Shown: positions 9,790 through 18,923, counted from the stretch's first letter. The stretch is 64,000 bases of DNA from DFXE01 sp032054765 (GCA_032054765.1 DAMBSC010000005.1:186001-250000); one strand, 5' to 3'. Translations and numbers: made by a program. Notes: generated from the letters alone by a model not told the origin.

Positions 9790-9815
9790 AGCCATAGATT
9801 GAGTAATCTATGGCT
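9790..9815. terminator. Terminator between the response regulator and guaA
   Basis: An 11-bp perfect stem (AGCCATAGATT / AATCTATGGCT) with a 4-nt loop lies between two convergent genes, with T-rich sequence following on the plus strand. It can serve both directions. Confidence 0.75.
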
Positions 9816-9823
9816 GATCTATT

Positions 9824-11344
9824 TTATTCCCACTCAATCGTTGCAGGAGGTTTTGAACTGATATCGTAGACTACCCTATTTACTCCTTTTACTTTATTAA
9901 TAATTTCATTAGAGACTTTTGCCATAAAATCATATGGTAGTTGAGCCCAGTCTGCTGTCATTGCATCTGTAGAGGTTACTGCACGTAAAACAACAGTGTT
10001 TTCATAAGTGCGTTCATCTCCCATTACACCTACCGAACGGATAGGAAGAAGAATAGTTGCTGCCTGCCATACTTTATCATACAATCCCCATTCTCTCAAC
10101 AATGAAATATATATATCATCAGCATCTTGTAAAACACGTACTTTCTCAGGGGTAATATCACTGATAATACGAATACCCAAACCTGGACCCGGGAACGGAT
10201 GACGTTTAATTAAATGTGGCATCATTCCTAATTCAGTTCCTACTTTACGTACTTCATCTTTGAATAAAAGACGTAAGGGTTCAACAAGCTTAAGATTCAT
10301 CTTCTCAGGTAAACCGCCAACATTATGATGACTCTTGATTACAGTGCCGGTAATTGACAACGATTCTATTACATCAGGATAGATCGTACCTTGTCCAAGC
10401 CATTTGATATCCTTAAGTTTATGCGCCTCTTCATCAAATACATCAATGAATCCCTTCCCTATTATCTTACGTTTTTGCTCAGGATCGGTTACTCCTGCCA
10501 GCTCCTTGTAAAACTTCTCACGAGCATTTACACCAATTACATTTAGTCCAAGATGTTCATAATCCCTCAATACATTCTCAAATTCATTTTTGCGTAAAAG
10601 ACCATGATCCACAAATATACAAGTAAGGTTCTTTCCAATCGCTTTATTCAGCAATACTGCAGTTACAGATGAATCCACACCACCTGAAAGAGCCAGAATT
10701 ACTTTATCATCTTTCAATTGTTCCTTGAGTTCAGCCACTGTAGATTCAATAAACGAAGCCGGTGTCCAGTCTTTCTTCATACCGCAGATGGTAAGAAAAT
10801 TATCCAGAATTTGCGTTCCCTCAGTTGTATGAAATACTTCCGGATGAAACTGTACACCCCAGGTCTGTTCGCCGTCAATATGATATGCTGCTGCTTTGAC
10901 GTCATCAGTACTGGCTATAACGTGAAATGTTTGAGGAAGTATTGTTATGGAATCACCATGTGACATCCAAACCTGAGTTCCGGATTGAAGCCCTTTCAGT
11001 AGAGCATCATCTGTATTAATATAAGAAAGATTAGCCCTTCCATATTCACGAGAATCAGCAGACTCTACCTTTCCTTCCGATGAATATGCCAAATATTGTG
11101 CACCGTAACAGATACCCAACACAGGATATTTTCCTCGGATAGCATTCAGATCTGTTTTAAATGATTGCGCATCATAAACTGAATAAGGACTTCCGGAGAG
11201 AATAACTCCCTTCACATCTTTAGCATTTTCTGGAAATTTATTGTAAGGAACAATCTCGCAATAGGTATTTAACTCCCGGACCCTACGTCCGATCAATTGT
11301 GTTGTTTGTGATCCGAAATCTAGGATAATTATTTTCTCGTGCAT
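9824..11344 (-). CDS. guaA: GMP synthase (glutamine-hydrolysing)
   Basis: The enzyme amidates XMP to GMP using glutamine and ATP, the last step of guanine nucleotide synthesis. The class I glutamine amidotransferase domain (1-190) has the nucleophile C79 in GICYGAQYLAY and the His-x-Glu pair in VQFHPEVFHT. The ATP pyrophosphatase P-loop SGGVDSS follows near residue 220. The C-terminal dimerisation domain ends KPPATIEWE, as in other GuaA proteins. Its 506 residues are normal. It is monocistronic, with a promoter just upstream, and shows nothing unusual. Confidence 0.97.
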   Translation of the reverse strand: MHEKIIILDFGSQTTQLIGRRVRELNTYCEIVPYNKFPENAKDVKGVILSGSPYSVYDAQSFKTDLNAIRGKYPVLGICYGAQYLAYSSEGKVESADSREYGRANLSYINTDDALLKGLQSGTQVWMSHGDSITILPQTFHVIASTDDVKAAAYHIDGEQTWGVQFHPEVFHTTEGTQILDNFLTICGMKKDWTPASFIESTVAELKEQLKDDKVILALSGGVDSSVTAVLLNKAIGKNLTCIFVDHGLLRKNEFENVLRDYEHLGLNVIGVNAREKFYKELAGVTDPEQKRKIIGKGFIDVFDEEAHKLKDIKWLGQGTIYPDVIESLSITGTVIKSHHNVGGLPEKMNLKLVEPLRLLFKDEVRKVGTELGMMPHLIKRHPFPGPGLGIRIISDITPEKVRVLQDADDIYISLLREWGLYDKVWQAATILLPIRSVGVMGDERTYENTVVLRAVTSTDAMTADWAQLPYDFMAKVSNEIINKVKGVNRVVYDISSKPPATIEWE

Positions 11345-11371
11345 CTAAATAAGGTGTTTAATTGAGGGTAG

Positions 11372-11379
11372 CAAAGTTA
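11372..11379 (-). promoter_or_regulatory. Putative guaA promoter -7 element
   Basis: The minus strand reads TAACTTTG, fitting TAnnTTTG, 28 nt upstream of the guaA start. A TTG lies 17 nt further upstream. Confidence 0.6.
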
Positions 11380-11439
11380 CTAATAATATTTTGAAGCAAA
11401 AAGGTGTGTATTGAATTATGTCAAATACACCAGAAACAT

Positions 11440-11447
11440 TACCTTTG
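11440..11447 (+). promoter_or_regulatory. Putative promoter for the coiled-coil protein gene
   Basis: TACCTTTG matches the phylum -7 element. Transcription starting a few bases later excludes a start codon near 11404 and supports the ATG at 11473. Confidence 0.6.
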
Positions 11448-11472
11448 CGTATTCATAAGGCAAAAACAACAT

Positions 11473-12378
11473 ATGGATCAGGAAAAGTTAGAGAATAAGA
11501 AAATAAATAAAATGGCGTTGTTTATCGTAGCCATCATTGTACTTATATTACTCGTAGCCGGAGCTATTTATTATATTTATCATCAGAAACAGCAAATGTC
11601 TGAAATGGTGCAAGCTTTTGATCTGGAGAAAGAAACCCTGGCCGACGAGTTTAATGAACTTTCCATTCAATACGAAGGATATAAATTTAATGTTGGTAAC
11701 GACTCATTGCTTACCTTGCTATCTACAGAACAGGCAAAGGTACAACGCTTAATGGAAGAGCTACGTACTGTAAAATCAACAAATGCCAAACGTATAAGTG
11801 AGTTGAAAAAAGAGTTGGAAACACTTCGTAAGATTATGCGTAATTATGTGATACAAATCGACTCGCTTAATCAGGCAAACGAAAGACTCACGAAAGAAAA
11901 AGATCAGGCCGTACGTCAATTCAGACAAGCAAGCTCAACAGCAGCTCAACTTACCAAAGAAAAAGAAAAACTCACTGAGCGGGTTACTCTTGCCAGTCGA
12001 TTGGATGCAACAGGCATAACTGTTACGCCTGTTAATGGAAGAGGAAAAGAAGTAAAGAAAATCAAGCAGATGGAACAGTTTGTGGTGAATTTTCGCATCA
12101 CTAAAAACCTGACAGCACCCGTAGGTGAAAAAACGATATATGTACGCTTGAAGAAACCCGATGATGATATTCTCGTTAAGAGTAGAGGCGATGTATTCCC
12201 ATTCGAAGGCAAAGAAATCAATTATTCCATGAAAAGATTAGTAGAATACGATGGAGAAGAACTTCCTGTTACTATGTACTGGAATATAGAAGAGTTTCTT
12301 TCTCCAGGAACCTATCGTGTAGATATTTTTGCTGATGGAAACCTTATCGGACAAAAGAATTTCGTACTTGATAAATAA
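11473..12378 (+). CDS. Membrane-anchored coiled-coil protein, unknown function
   Basis: From the ATG at 11473 the protein is 301 residues: a short charged N terminus, one transmembrane anchor (LFIVAIIVLILLVAGAIYYI), a long coiled coil (about residues 40-185, rich in Glu, Lys, Leu and Gln) and a beta-rich C-terminal domain of about 110 residues containing MEQFVVNFRITKNL and FLSPGTYRVDIFADG. The topology suggests a periplasmic coiled coil carrying an immunoglobulin-like or similar domain. I do not recognise a named family. It lies 5 nt upstream of a Crp/Fnr-type gene, so the two may be cotranscribed. Confidence 0.75.
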   Translation: MDQEKLENKKINKMALFIVAIIVLILLVAGAIYYIYHQKQQMSEMVQAFDLEKETLADEFNELSIQYEGYKFNVGNDSLLTLLSTEQAKVQRLMEELRTVKSTNAKRISELKKELETLRKIMRNYVIQIDSLNQANERLTKEKDQAVRQFRQASSTAAQLTKEKEKLTERVTLASRLDATGITVTPVNGRGKEVKKIKQMEQFVVNFRITKNLTAPVGEKTIYVRLKKPDDDILVKSRGDVFPFEGKEINYSMKRLVEYDGEELPVTMYWNIEEFLSPGTYRVDIFADGNLIGQKNFVLDK

Positions 12379-12383
12379 GACGT

Positions 12384-12980
12384 ATGGAGCCTGACATTCA
12401 CTTTGCCAGACTACTTAACGATCTACCCAAAGAATTAGCAGGCAATAACATTTTTATCAATGATCTAATAAATTGTGCAAAGATCATCACTGTGAAAAAA
12501 GGAGATTACCTTCTTCGTAGCGGTGAAATATGTCATGGCGCTTACTTCATTAACAAGGGTCTTTTTCTGAATTTTTATATAAGCGATAAAGGAAATGAAA
12601 CCGTTACCGGGTTCTCATCCGATTACCAATATCCCTTTCTTTCTGCCATAGGCTATTTTTCTCAAACACCCTCAGAGTTTGAAATAAAAGCCATTGAGGA
12701 TGGCGAATTAATAAGCTTTTCACGTGCAGATATAGAAAATTTATCTTTACGTTATCCCTTATTTGCATCTTATTATCAGCATGTAATGCTAATAATCATT
12801 TCCAAACTTTATTCCATGTTTGCTATCCGGCAATCAAGTACAGCAGAAGAATTCATGCAATATATGTACGACCAGTACGACTGGCTGATAAAACGCGTAC
12901 CAGATAAATACCTTGCGCAGTTTATGGGCGTTAGCACCTCCTGGTATTGCAAATTAAAAAGACGTCTCTTTTCGATATAA
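12384..12980 (+). CDS. Crp/Fnr-family transcriptional regulator
   Basis: The 198-residue protein has a cyclic-nucleotide-binding beta-roll (VKKGDYLLRSGEICHGAYFI, then a hydrophobic core) and a short C-terminal winged helix (RVPDKYLAQFMGVSTSWYCK). The cAMP-binding Arg-Ser residues of true CRP are not apparent, as is common in Bacteroidetes members, so the ligand is unknown. A target set cannot be inferred. It follows the coiled-coil gene with a 5-nt gap. Confidence 0.8.
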   Translation: MEPDIHFARLLNDLPKELAGNNIFINDLINCAKIITVKKGDYLLRSGEICHGAYFINKGLFLNFYISDKGNETVTGFSSDYQYPFLSAIGYFSQTPSEFEIKAIEDGELISFSRADIENLSLRYPLFASYYQHVMLIIISKLYSMFAIRQSSTAEEFMQYMYDQYDWLIKRVPDKYLAQFMGVSTSWYCKLKRRLFSI

Positions 12981-13036
12981 TCATATTCAAGATTTTAATC
13001 TTAAATAAAGAAGAGTTTATTTTATTTTCGTGCCAA

Positions 13037-13140
13037 TGAGAATTTTTTCTCATCAAGGTGAGAATAAGTTCTCATCGGCATGAGAAAAAAATCTCACCGG
13101 CATGAGAAAAGATTCTCATTAGGTTGAGAAAAAATTCTCA
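13037..13140. repeat. Array A: five 16-nt palindromes with exact 22-nt period
   Basis: Five units of the form TGAGAA-N4-TTCTCA (one arm mismatch in unit 3) start at 13037, 13059, 13081, 13103 and 13125, each separated by a 6-nt spacer (TCAAGG, TCGGCA, CCGGCA, TTAGGT). Loops vary in sequence while the arms are held. The array lies in a 401-bp intergenic region between the Crp/Fnr gene and a TolC-type operon and overlaps no gene. It is not a CRISPR: spacers are 6 nt and no cas gene is near. The same period recurs at 23046-23126 and 52171-52258. Confidence 0.9.
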
Positions 13141-13256
13141 CTATAATAATTCTTATTGTGAGAAAAACACATTTTGCTTCTGACTTACTTGTGCCTTAAC
13201 CATAGTAATATAGTCTAAAACATATTAGAGTGAATATAAATTGAATTAATTCAATG

Positions 13257-13285
13257 TTGTATTAAAATAGAATCCTGTAATTTTG
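13257..13285 (+). promoter_or_regulatory. Putative promoter of the ABC-type exporter operon
   Basis: TTG at 13257-13259, an 18-nt spacer, then TAATTTTG at 13278-13285 fits the Bacteroidetes promoter pattern. The leader to the ATG at 13382 would be about 90 nt. It lies 117 bp downstream of palindrome array A. The rest of the 12981-13381 gap holds nothing I can support. Confidence 0.5.
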
Positions 13286-13381
13286 CTCTTGAGATCCGTC
13301 TTATGCCAATAATTGTTTATTAAGGGAACAATAGTATCGGGTTAGCTGTTTTTATTTAAAATAAGATTTAAGAATAAGAAG

Positions 13382-14743
13382 ATGAAAAGGGTTGTCATAC
13401 TATATTTATTTTTGCTTTCGATAAGCAACATTTACTCGCAACAAACTCTGACTCTTGAAGAGTGTAGAAACCTTGCCATACAGAATAATAAAGAATTACA
13501 AATATCTAAGGCCAAGATACAAGCTGCCGATTATGAGAAAAAAGCGGCATTCACTAAGTACTTCCCTGAACTTTCAGCACAAGGAGCCTATTTATGGAAT
13601 CAAAAAGATATCCGTTTGTTTGATATGAGTAAATTAGGGGATCTTGGTGAAATAATTGGCTCAATAGCTCCCGATCTATTGGATATAGGACATCTGGATA
13701 TTCAAAATGTATACGTAGGAGCTGTTTCGCTGGTACAGCCGGTATTCATGGGTGGTAAAATTATTAATTATAATCATATCACACAATATGCCAAAGAATT
13801 GGCTGAGTCGATGAATGATACTAAATTACAAAATGTAATTTATCAGATAGATCAAACCTATTGGCAGGTTATCTCATTGGCAAATAAGAAGAAACTTACC
13901 GAAGCCTATGTTCAATTACTGAAAAAGACAGATAATGATGTTACAGAAATGATAAACGAAGGAGTAGCCACACAAGCCGACGGTTTATCCATAAGAGTAA
14001 AACTGAATGAAGCTGAAGTAGCAAACACTAAGGTTGAAAACGGCTTAGCACTTTCCAAAATGTTATTAGCTCAACTATGCGGACTTCCTTTAGAAAAGCC
14101 TATCATGTTGGCAGATGAGCAAATAGAAGACTTACAGGTTACAAACACAAAAGCATCTGCTGATGTAAATGAGGCATTTCTCAACCGTCAGGAATTAGTT
14201 AGTCTGGGCTTAGCAGAAAAAATATCCAAGAAAAAAGAGAATATTGTATTGGCTGATTTGTTGCCGAATGTAGGATTAATGGCCAATTACCTGATCACAA
14301 ACCCTAGCTCATTTCATGGATTTAAGAATGATTTCGGAGGAATGTTTAATGTTGGTGTACTAGTGAAGGTACCTATTTCCGGCTGGTGGGAAGGAACTTA
14401 TAAGCGTAATTCTGCCAAAGCAGCAACATTAATTTCCCGACTGGAATATGAAGATGCGCGTGAAAAGATAGAATTAGAAGTGAATCAGTCAGTTTATAAA
14501 GTAAACGAGGCACAAAAAAGATTAACAGCTTCTACAAAGAATATGGAAAGCGCAGAAGAAAATCTTCGTCATGCAAACTATGGTTTTGAAGAAGGGGTTA
14601 TTCCGGCACTCAATCTGATGGAAGCTCAGACAGCGTGGGTCTCTGCCCGTTCTGAACTGATTGACTCCCAGATTGAAGTTAAACTAACAGAAGTTTATCT
14701 GACTAAAGCGTTAGGAAAACTCTCTGTACCTGAAAATAGATAA
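13382..14743 (+). CDS. TolC-family outer-membrane channel of an exporter operon
   Basis: The 453-residue protein has a signal peptide (VVILYLFLLSISNIYSQ) and the two-repeat OEP helical pattern: LEECRNLAIQNNKELQISK at the N terminus, INEGVATQADGLSIRVKLNE in repeat one and YGFEEGVIPALNLMEAQTAW in repeat two. It is the first gene of a four-gene operon with a HlyD-type adaptor and two ABC-2 permeases. It should provide the outer-membrane exit duct. Confidence 0.88.
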   Translation: MKRVVILYLFLLSISNIYSQQTLTLEECRNLAIQNNKELQISKAKIQAADYEKKAAFTKYFPELSAQGAYLWNQKDIRLFDMSKLGDLGEIIGSIAPDLLDIGHLDIQNVYVGAVSLVQPVFMGGKIINYNHITQYAKELAESMNDTKLQNVIYQIDQTYWQVISLANKKKLTEAYVQLLKKTDNDVTEMINEGVATQADGLSIRVKLNEAEVANTKVENGLALSKMLLAQLCGLPLEKPIMLADEQIEDLQVTNTKASADVNEAFLNRQELVSLGLAEKISKKKENIVLADLLPNVGLMANYLITNPSSFHGFKNDFGGMFNVGVLVKVPISGWWEGTYKRNSAKAATLISRLEYEDAREKIELEVNQSVYKVNEAQKRLTASTKNMESAEENLRHANYGFEEGVIPALNLMEAQTAWVSARSELIDSQIEVKLTEVYLTKALGKLSVPENR

Positions 14744-14764
14744 TAACAATAAAAATATAACGAT

Positions 14765-15778
14765 ATGAATGAGAACAAGAAGTTTTCGATAAATAATATG
14801 TTGCTGGCATTTATTGCCTTCCTGGTGGTGGTAGGTTTAGTGGCATTAACAGGTTTTTTCCTTCTTACGCCACCGGATGATGTTGTAATGGGACAAGCAG
14901 AAGCAACTCAGGTCAGAGTATCAAGCAAAGTTCCCGGTCGTATAGATGATTATCGTGCCGACGAAGGGGATCGTGTAAAGAAAGGAGATACATTGGTTTT
15001 TCTTAGTACTCCTGACGTTCAAGCTAAACTATTACAGGCGGAAGCCGCAAAGGCTGCAGCTGAAGCACAAAGTGCAAAAGCCACTAAAGGTGCACGTTCA
15101 CAGGAAATTACCGGAGCATATGAGTTATGGCAAAAAGCCGTTGCCGGTTTAGATATTGCAAAAAAATCATATGAAAGAGTTCAGAACTTATATGAAAAAG
15201 GAGTAATGTCTGCACAAAAAAGAGACGAAGCCGAAGCCAATTACAAAGCGATGGTTGCTACCGAAAAAGCAGCAAAATCACAATATGATATGGCAAAAGA
15301 AGGAGCCCGTTCTGAAGATAAAAGGGCAGCAGAAGCTTTAGTAAACCAGGCTTCAGGTGCAATCGCTGAAGTTGAATCATATGTTGAAGAAGGGATATTA
15401 CTATCTCCTATTGATGGAGAGATCTCTGAACGTTTTCCTCAGCTGGGAGAATTAGTGGGCACAGGTGCTCCTATTATGAATGTTACCGACCTGAATGATA
15501 TGTGGGTGAGCTTTAGTGTACGCGAAGAGTTATTGAAGAATATAAAAATCGGATCGGAACTCAATGCTTTTATACCTGCATTGAATGATAAAAAAATAGT
15601 TGTGAAGGTATATTATATGAAAGATATGGGTTCATATGCTGCCTGGAAAGCAACAAAGACTACGGGACAGTACGACGAAAAAACATTTGAAGTACGCGCT
15701 CGTCCGACAGAAAAGATACAAGATCTTCGACCGGGTATGTCTGTCATCATGAAGAAAAAGGGTGATACTATACTATGA
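14765..15778 (+). CDS. HlyD/EmrA-type membrane fusion protein
   Basis: The protein has one N-terminal transmembrane anchor (MLLAFIAFLVVVGLVALTG), a lipoyl half-motif (VSSKVPGRIDDYRADEGDRV), a long coiled-coil hairpin rich in Ala/Lys/Glu (about 80-205) and the second lipoyl half plus beta-barrel (ILLSPIDGEISERFPQLGEL). It differs from the RND adaptor upstream in being anchored rather than lipidated. Its stop overlaps the start of the next gene by 4 nt, indicating translational coupling. It bridges the inner-membrane permeases and the TolC-type channel. Confidence 0.88.
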   Translation: MNENKKFSINNMLLAFIAFLVVVGLVALTGFFLLTPPDDVVMGQAEATQVRVSSKVPGRIDDYRADEGDRVKKGDTLVFLSTPDVQAKLLQAEAAKAAAEAQSAKATKGARSQEITGAYELWQKAVAGLDIAKKSYERVQNLYEKGVMSAQKRDEAEANYKAMVATEKAAKSQYDMAKEGARSEDKRAAEALVNQASGAIAEVESYVEEGILLSPIDGEISERFPQLGELVGTGAPIMNVTDLNDMWVSFSVREELLKNIKIGSELNAFIPALNDKKIVVKVYYMKDMGSYAAWKATKTTGQYDEKTFEVRARPTEKIQDLRPGMSVIMKKKGDTIL

Positions 15779-16953
15779 CCTCTACGAAGGAAAATAAAGG
15801 CATTTGGGCTATAATCAAACGGGAAATACGCAGATTCGGTTCTCACCCTATATATATTATATGTATGTTGGGGGCTCCAACGCTATGTGTTATTTTCTTC
15901 CTGTCGTTAATGGGAAATGGCCTTCCTACCGATTTACCGATTGCCGTAGTGGATATGGATAATTCCGCCACTTCGCGAACGTTGATCAGGCAGTTAGACG
16001 CCTTTGAGCAAACGCAGGTTGTGATGAGTACACCTTCTTTTATGGAAGCTCGTCAGGAAATGCAAAAAGGCAACGTGTATGGGGTATTTTATATTCCTAA
16101 AGACTTCTCTGCAGAAGCAACAACTGGAAAACAACCCGCACTTTCATTCTACACCAATTCGTCTTATTTGATAGCCGGATCTTTATTATTCAGGGATATG
16201 AAAACCATATCCGTTCTTGCTAACGCATCTGTAGGACTGCAGCAGGGAACAGCAAGAGGTTTGACTAATGACCAGATCATGGCTCAACTTCAGCCGATCA
16301 CGATCAATACCCATGCTTTGGGTAATCCTTGGTTGAATTATTCGGTGTATCTTAATAACGTATTACTTCCAGGTGTATTACAGCTGATGATCTTCATGAT
16401 CACTGTATATTGTATAGGAACGGAGCTTAAATATGGTACAGCCAGGCAATGGCTACGGATGGGAGATTTTTCACTAACTAAAAGCCTCATTGGTAAATTA
16501 ATTCCTCATACGGTAGTATTTACGCTTGTAGGCTTTATGTATTGTGCAGTGATGTATGGCATAAGTGCTTTCCCTCTGCAAAGCGGATGGCTACCTATGT
16601 TAGCTGCAATATTCCTATTGGTAATTGCGTCGCAATCCGTGGGTATATTTATGATAGGGACTTTATCAACATTACGTCTTGGCCTTAGCTTTGCGGCCTT
16701 GTTTGGAATGATATCCTTTTCAATTGTAGGCTTCTCCTACCCGGTATTGGATATGGATCCGACTTTACAGGCTTTATCCAATCTGTTTCCGCTAAGACAT
16801 TATTTCCTTATTTATATAGATCAGGCGTTAAATGGACGCGAGATTGTTTTTTCCTGGATACAATATGCCAGCCTGGCAGCTTTCTTGATCTTACCGCTTT
16901 TTGTCGGACGTAACTTGAAGAAAGCGCTTCTTTATTTCAAATACATTCCATAA
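15775..16953 (+). CDS. ABC-2 type transporter permease (first of pair)
   Basis: This 392-residue protein has the ABC-2 permease layout: TM1 near residue 25, an extracytoplasmic domain of about 140 residues (LPIAVVDMDNSATSRTLIRQ, typical of the YhgE/Pip-like and YhiH/YbhR groups) and five C-terminal transmembrane helices. It is followed immediately by a homologous permease, so the two probably form a heterodimer. No ATP-binding subunit is encoded in the operon. Export of a small molecule or surface component is likely but unspecified. Confidence 0.85.
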   Translation: MTSTKENKGIWAIIKREIRRFGSHPIYIICMLGAPTLCVIFFLSLMGNGLPTDLPIAVVDMDNSATSRTLIRQLDAFEQTQVVMSTPSFMEARQEMQKGNVYGVFYIPKDFSAEATTGKQPALSFYTNSSYLIAGSLLFRDMKTISVLANASVGLQQGTARGLTNDQIMAQLQPITINTHALGNPWLNYSVYLNNVLLPGVLQLMIFMITVYCIGTELKYGTARQWLRMGDFSLTKSLIGKLIPHTVVFTLVGFMYCAVMYGISAFPLQSGWLPMLAAIFLLVIASQSVGIFMIGTLSTLRLGLSFAALFGMISFSIVGFSYPVLDMDPTLQALSNLFPLRHYFLIYIDQALNGREIVFSWIQYASLAAFLILPLFVGRNLKKALLYFKYIP

Positions 16954-16959
16954 GTGACT

Positions 16960-18219
16960 ATGGCAAAGAAAAAGGACATACGATTACGATATATCATAAA
17001 AGAAGGCATTATCGACACTTTCCATATCTGGAAAGAAGAATTTAAAAATGTCTTCCGCGATACAGGTGTTATGATATTCTTCTTTCTTGTACCGTTAGCC
17101 TATCCGGTTATTTATGCTTTTATCTATAATAATGAGGTAGTGAGGGAAGCCAAAATGGTGGTAGTAGACCAGTCGGATTCCTATATGAGTCGCGAATTTA
17201 TCCGTCGGGTAAATGCTACAGCTGATGTTCAAGTTGTTAAGGTTTGCACAGATATGAACGAAGCAAAGAGAATGCTAGATGAAAAGAAAGCATATGGCAT
17301 TCTGCTTTTCCCCTCTGAATTCAGTAAAGACATCCATACCGGTAAACAAACCACCATATCACTTTATAGCGATATGAGCAGTCTGCTGTTTTATAAAGCA
17401 TTTCTTTTATCTGCCATGGAAGTATCATTGGATATGGGAAGTGAAATAGCAGCTCGTAATAATCCTGCATCTACAGAAGAATTACAACAGATTATGGTGG
17501 AACCTGTTCCCTATCAATCGGTTACAATGTTTAATACACAAAGTGGTTTTGCGAGCTTTTTAGTGCCGGCTATTCTGATATTGGTTATTCAGCAAACATT
17601 GATTTTAGGAATAGGAATGCTGGGAGGTACCGCTCGTGAAAAAAATCGTTTCCATAGTCTGGTGCCTATCAGTAAACGCTATAGCGGCACATTACGAATA
17701 GTATTAGGTAAATCATTTGCATACATTATATTATATATTGTTGTATGCTTATGGGCGTTAGCTGTTGTTCCAAGGTTATTCAGTTTACCTCAGATTGGTA
17801 ATCCCTGGACAGTTATGCTGTTTATCCTGCCTTATATGTTAGCTTGTATCTTTCTGGCAATGACTTTATCAGGATTTATGACAACCCGTGAATCACCTAT
17901 GCTTATCTTCGTGTTTACATCATTGATTCTCTTATTTATTTCAGGAGTATCCTGGCCGATGTATTCTATACCTCCTTTCTGGAAGGCCGTAGGATACTTA
18001 TTCCCCTCAACTCCCGGTATACAAGGATTTATAAGGATCAATACAACAGGTGCTACATTAAGTGAAGTAGCCCATGAATATCATACTTTATGGCTTCAGG
18101 CCGGAATATATTTTATTACTGCCTGTATTATTTACCATTATCAAATTACAAGGAGTCAAAAACGAATCCAAAAACATTATCAGGCATTAAAAGAAAGACG
18201 AGTTCAAAGTAGGAATTAA
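16960..18219 (+). CDS. ABC-2 type transporter permease (second of pair)
   Basis: This protein has the same fold as the preceding gene: TM1 (VMIFFFLVPLAYPVIYAFIY), a soluble loop with MVVVDQSDSYMSREFIRRVN, then five to six transmembrane helices and a basic C terminus. The ATG at 16960 is preferred over the GTG at 16954, which touches the upstream stop. Its stop overlaps the convergent gene at 18216 by 4 nt. The missing ATPase must be supplied elsewhere, or the complex is driven differently. Confidence 0.85.
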   Translation: MAKKKDIRLRYIIKEGIIDTFHIWKEEFKNVFRDTGVMIFFFLVPLAYPVIYAFIYNNEVVREAKMVVVDQSDSYMSREFIRRVNATADVQVVKVCTDMNEAKRMLDEKKAYGILLFPSEFSKDIHTGKQTTISLYSDMSSLLFYKAFLLSAMEVSLDMGSEIAARNNPASTEELQQIMVEPVPYQSVTMFNTQSGFASFLVPAILILVIQQTLILGIGMLGGTAREKNRFHSLVPISKRYSGTLRIVLGKSFAYIILYIVVCLWALAVVPRLFSLPQIGNPWTVMLFILPYMLACIFLAMTLSGFMTTRESPMLIFVFTSLILLFISGVSWPMYSIPPFWKAVGYLFPSTPGIQGFIRINTTGATLSEVAHEYHTLWLQAGIYFITACIIYHYQITRSQKRIQKHYQALKERRVQSRN

Positions 18220-18548
18220 TCACTTTCTTTTTTAGGAAATACAAAGGCTGTATATAATTGTAACAAGGCAGCAATAGTCAGACAAATGATCCACACATTA
18301 TTATCCCTGAACATAAATGTAGAAGCTACAATCATTAAAAGACTGGCAATAACATTAAAAATCTGTAAGCGGCGTTCACGAAATCCTAAATGTTTAATGG
18401 GTAATGTAAGGTGGCATACAGCTACACCGGCAGTGCCAAGAGCAAACAAATAAGGGGCAAAGCTAAATTTCATGAAGTATAAGACAGCACCAAATAATAC
18501 CAGAAGGGCGGAAAAGTTGAAAATGGTTGTACGTATTTGTTGATTCAT
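18216..18548 (-). CDS. Small four-helix membrane protein, unknown
   Basis: This 110-residue protein is predominantly hydrophobic, with about four transmembrane helices and a short basic loop (KHLGFRERRLQ) in the middle. It overlaps the upstream FtsB-like gene by 1 nt (stop and start share bases), so the two are cotranscribed. I recognise no family beyond a conserved-hypothetical type seen next to divIC in Bacteroidales. A link to cell-envelope or division functions rests only on this coupling. Confidence 0.7.
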   Translation of the reverse strand: MNQQIRTTIFNFSALLVLFGAVLYFMKFSFAPYLFALGTAGVAVCHLTLPIKHLGFRERRLQIFNVIASLLMIVASTFMFRDNNVWIICLTIAALLQLYTAFVFPKKESD

Positions 18549-18853
18549 TATTTCTTTTTGATAATAAAAACGTCTTCATTATCCTTTTTCATAAAATATT
18601 CTTCACGGGCAAATCGCTCCAATCCGTCTTTGTCTGTTTCCAAATCCTGTAGCTTTTGTTTATTAGTTTCTATCTGATCCTCATATGCGCTGATCTCCTT
18701 TTCAAGTGCGCGTATTTGCTGATCGTAAGTATAACGTTTATACAAGTTGCTGTCGCCGGCAGTAAAAGTAAGAGCGACGAAAAGAATGGTAACTAACCAA
18801 TAGGCGTTAACCTTCGATAAATATTTATCATAAAACTCTTTCAGACGTGACAT
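18548..18853 (-). CDS. FtsB/DivIC-family septum formation initiator protein
   Basis: The 101-residue protein shows the DivIC/FtsB plan: a short cytoplasmic N terminus, one transmembrane helix (AYWLVTILFVALTFTA), a periplasmic coiled coil (about residues 45-77) and the conserved end DGLERFAREEYFMKKDNEDV. Such proteins belong to the FtsQ-FtsL-FtsB divisome subcomplex. It is transcribed divergently from dnaX. Length and motif order are normal. Confidence 0.88.
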   Translation of the reverse strand: MSRLKEFYDKYLSKVNAYWLVTILFVALTFTAGDSNLYKRYTYDQQIRALEKEISAYEDQIETNKQKLQDLETDKDGLERFAREEYFMKKDNEDVFIIKKK

Positions 18854-18869
18854 GGAGCTGTTGTTTTTG

Positions 18870-18901
18870 CAAATATAAATGAATTATTTTGTTTATCTTT
18901 G
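18870..18901. promoter_or_regulatory. Divergent promoters of the FtsB-like gene and dnaX
   Basis: On the minus strand 18877-18870 reads TATATTTG; on the plus strand 18894-18901 reads TATCTTTG. Both fit TAnnTTTG and point away from each other in the 70-bp gap, so the two -33 regions must interleave. Confidence 0.6.
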
Positions 18902-18923
18902 TATTCCCTGAATAAAAATTACA

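Noticed and set aside
13037..13140. CRISPR array interpretation of the 22-nt periodic repeats
   Set aside because: Spacers are 6 nt or absent and not unique, the units are palindromes with variable loops, and no cas gene is in the window.
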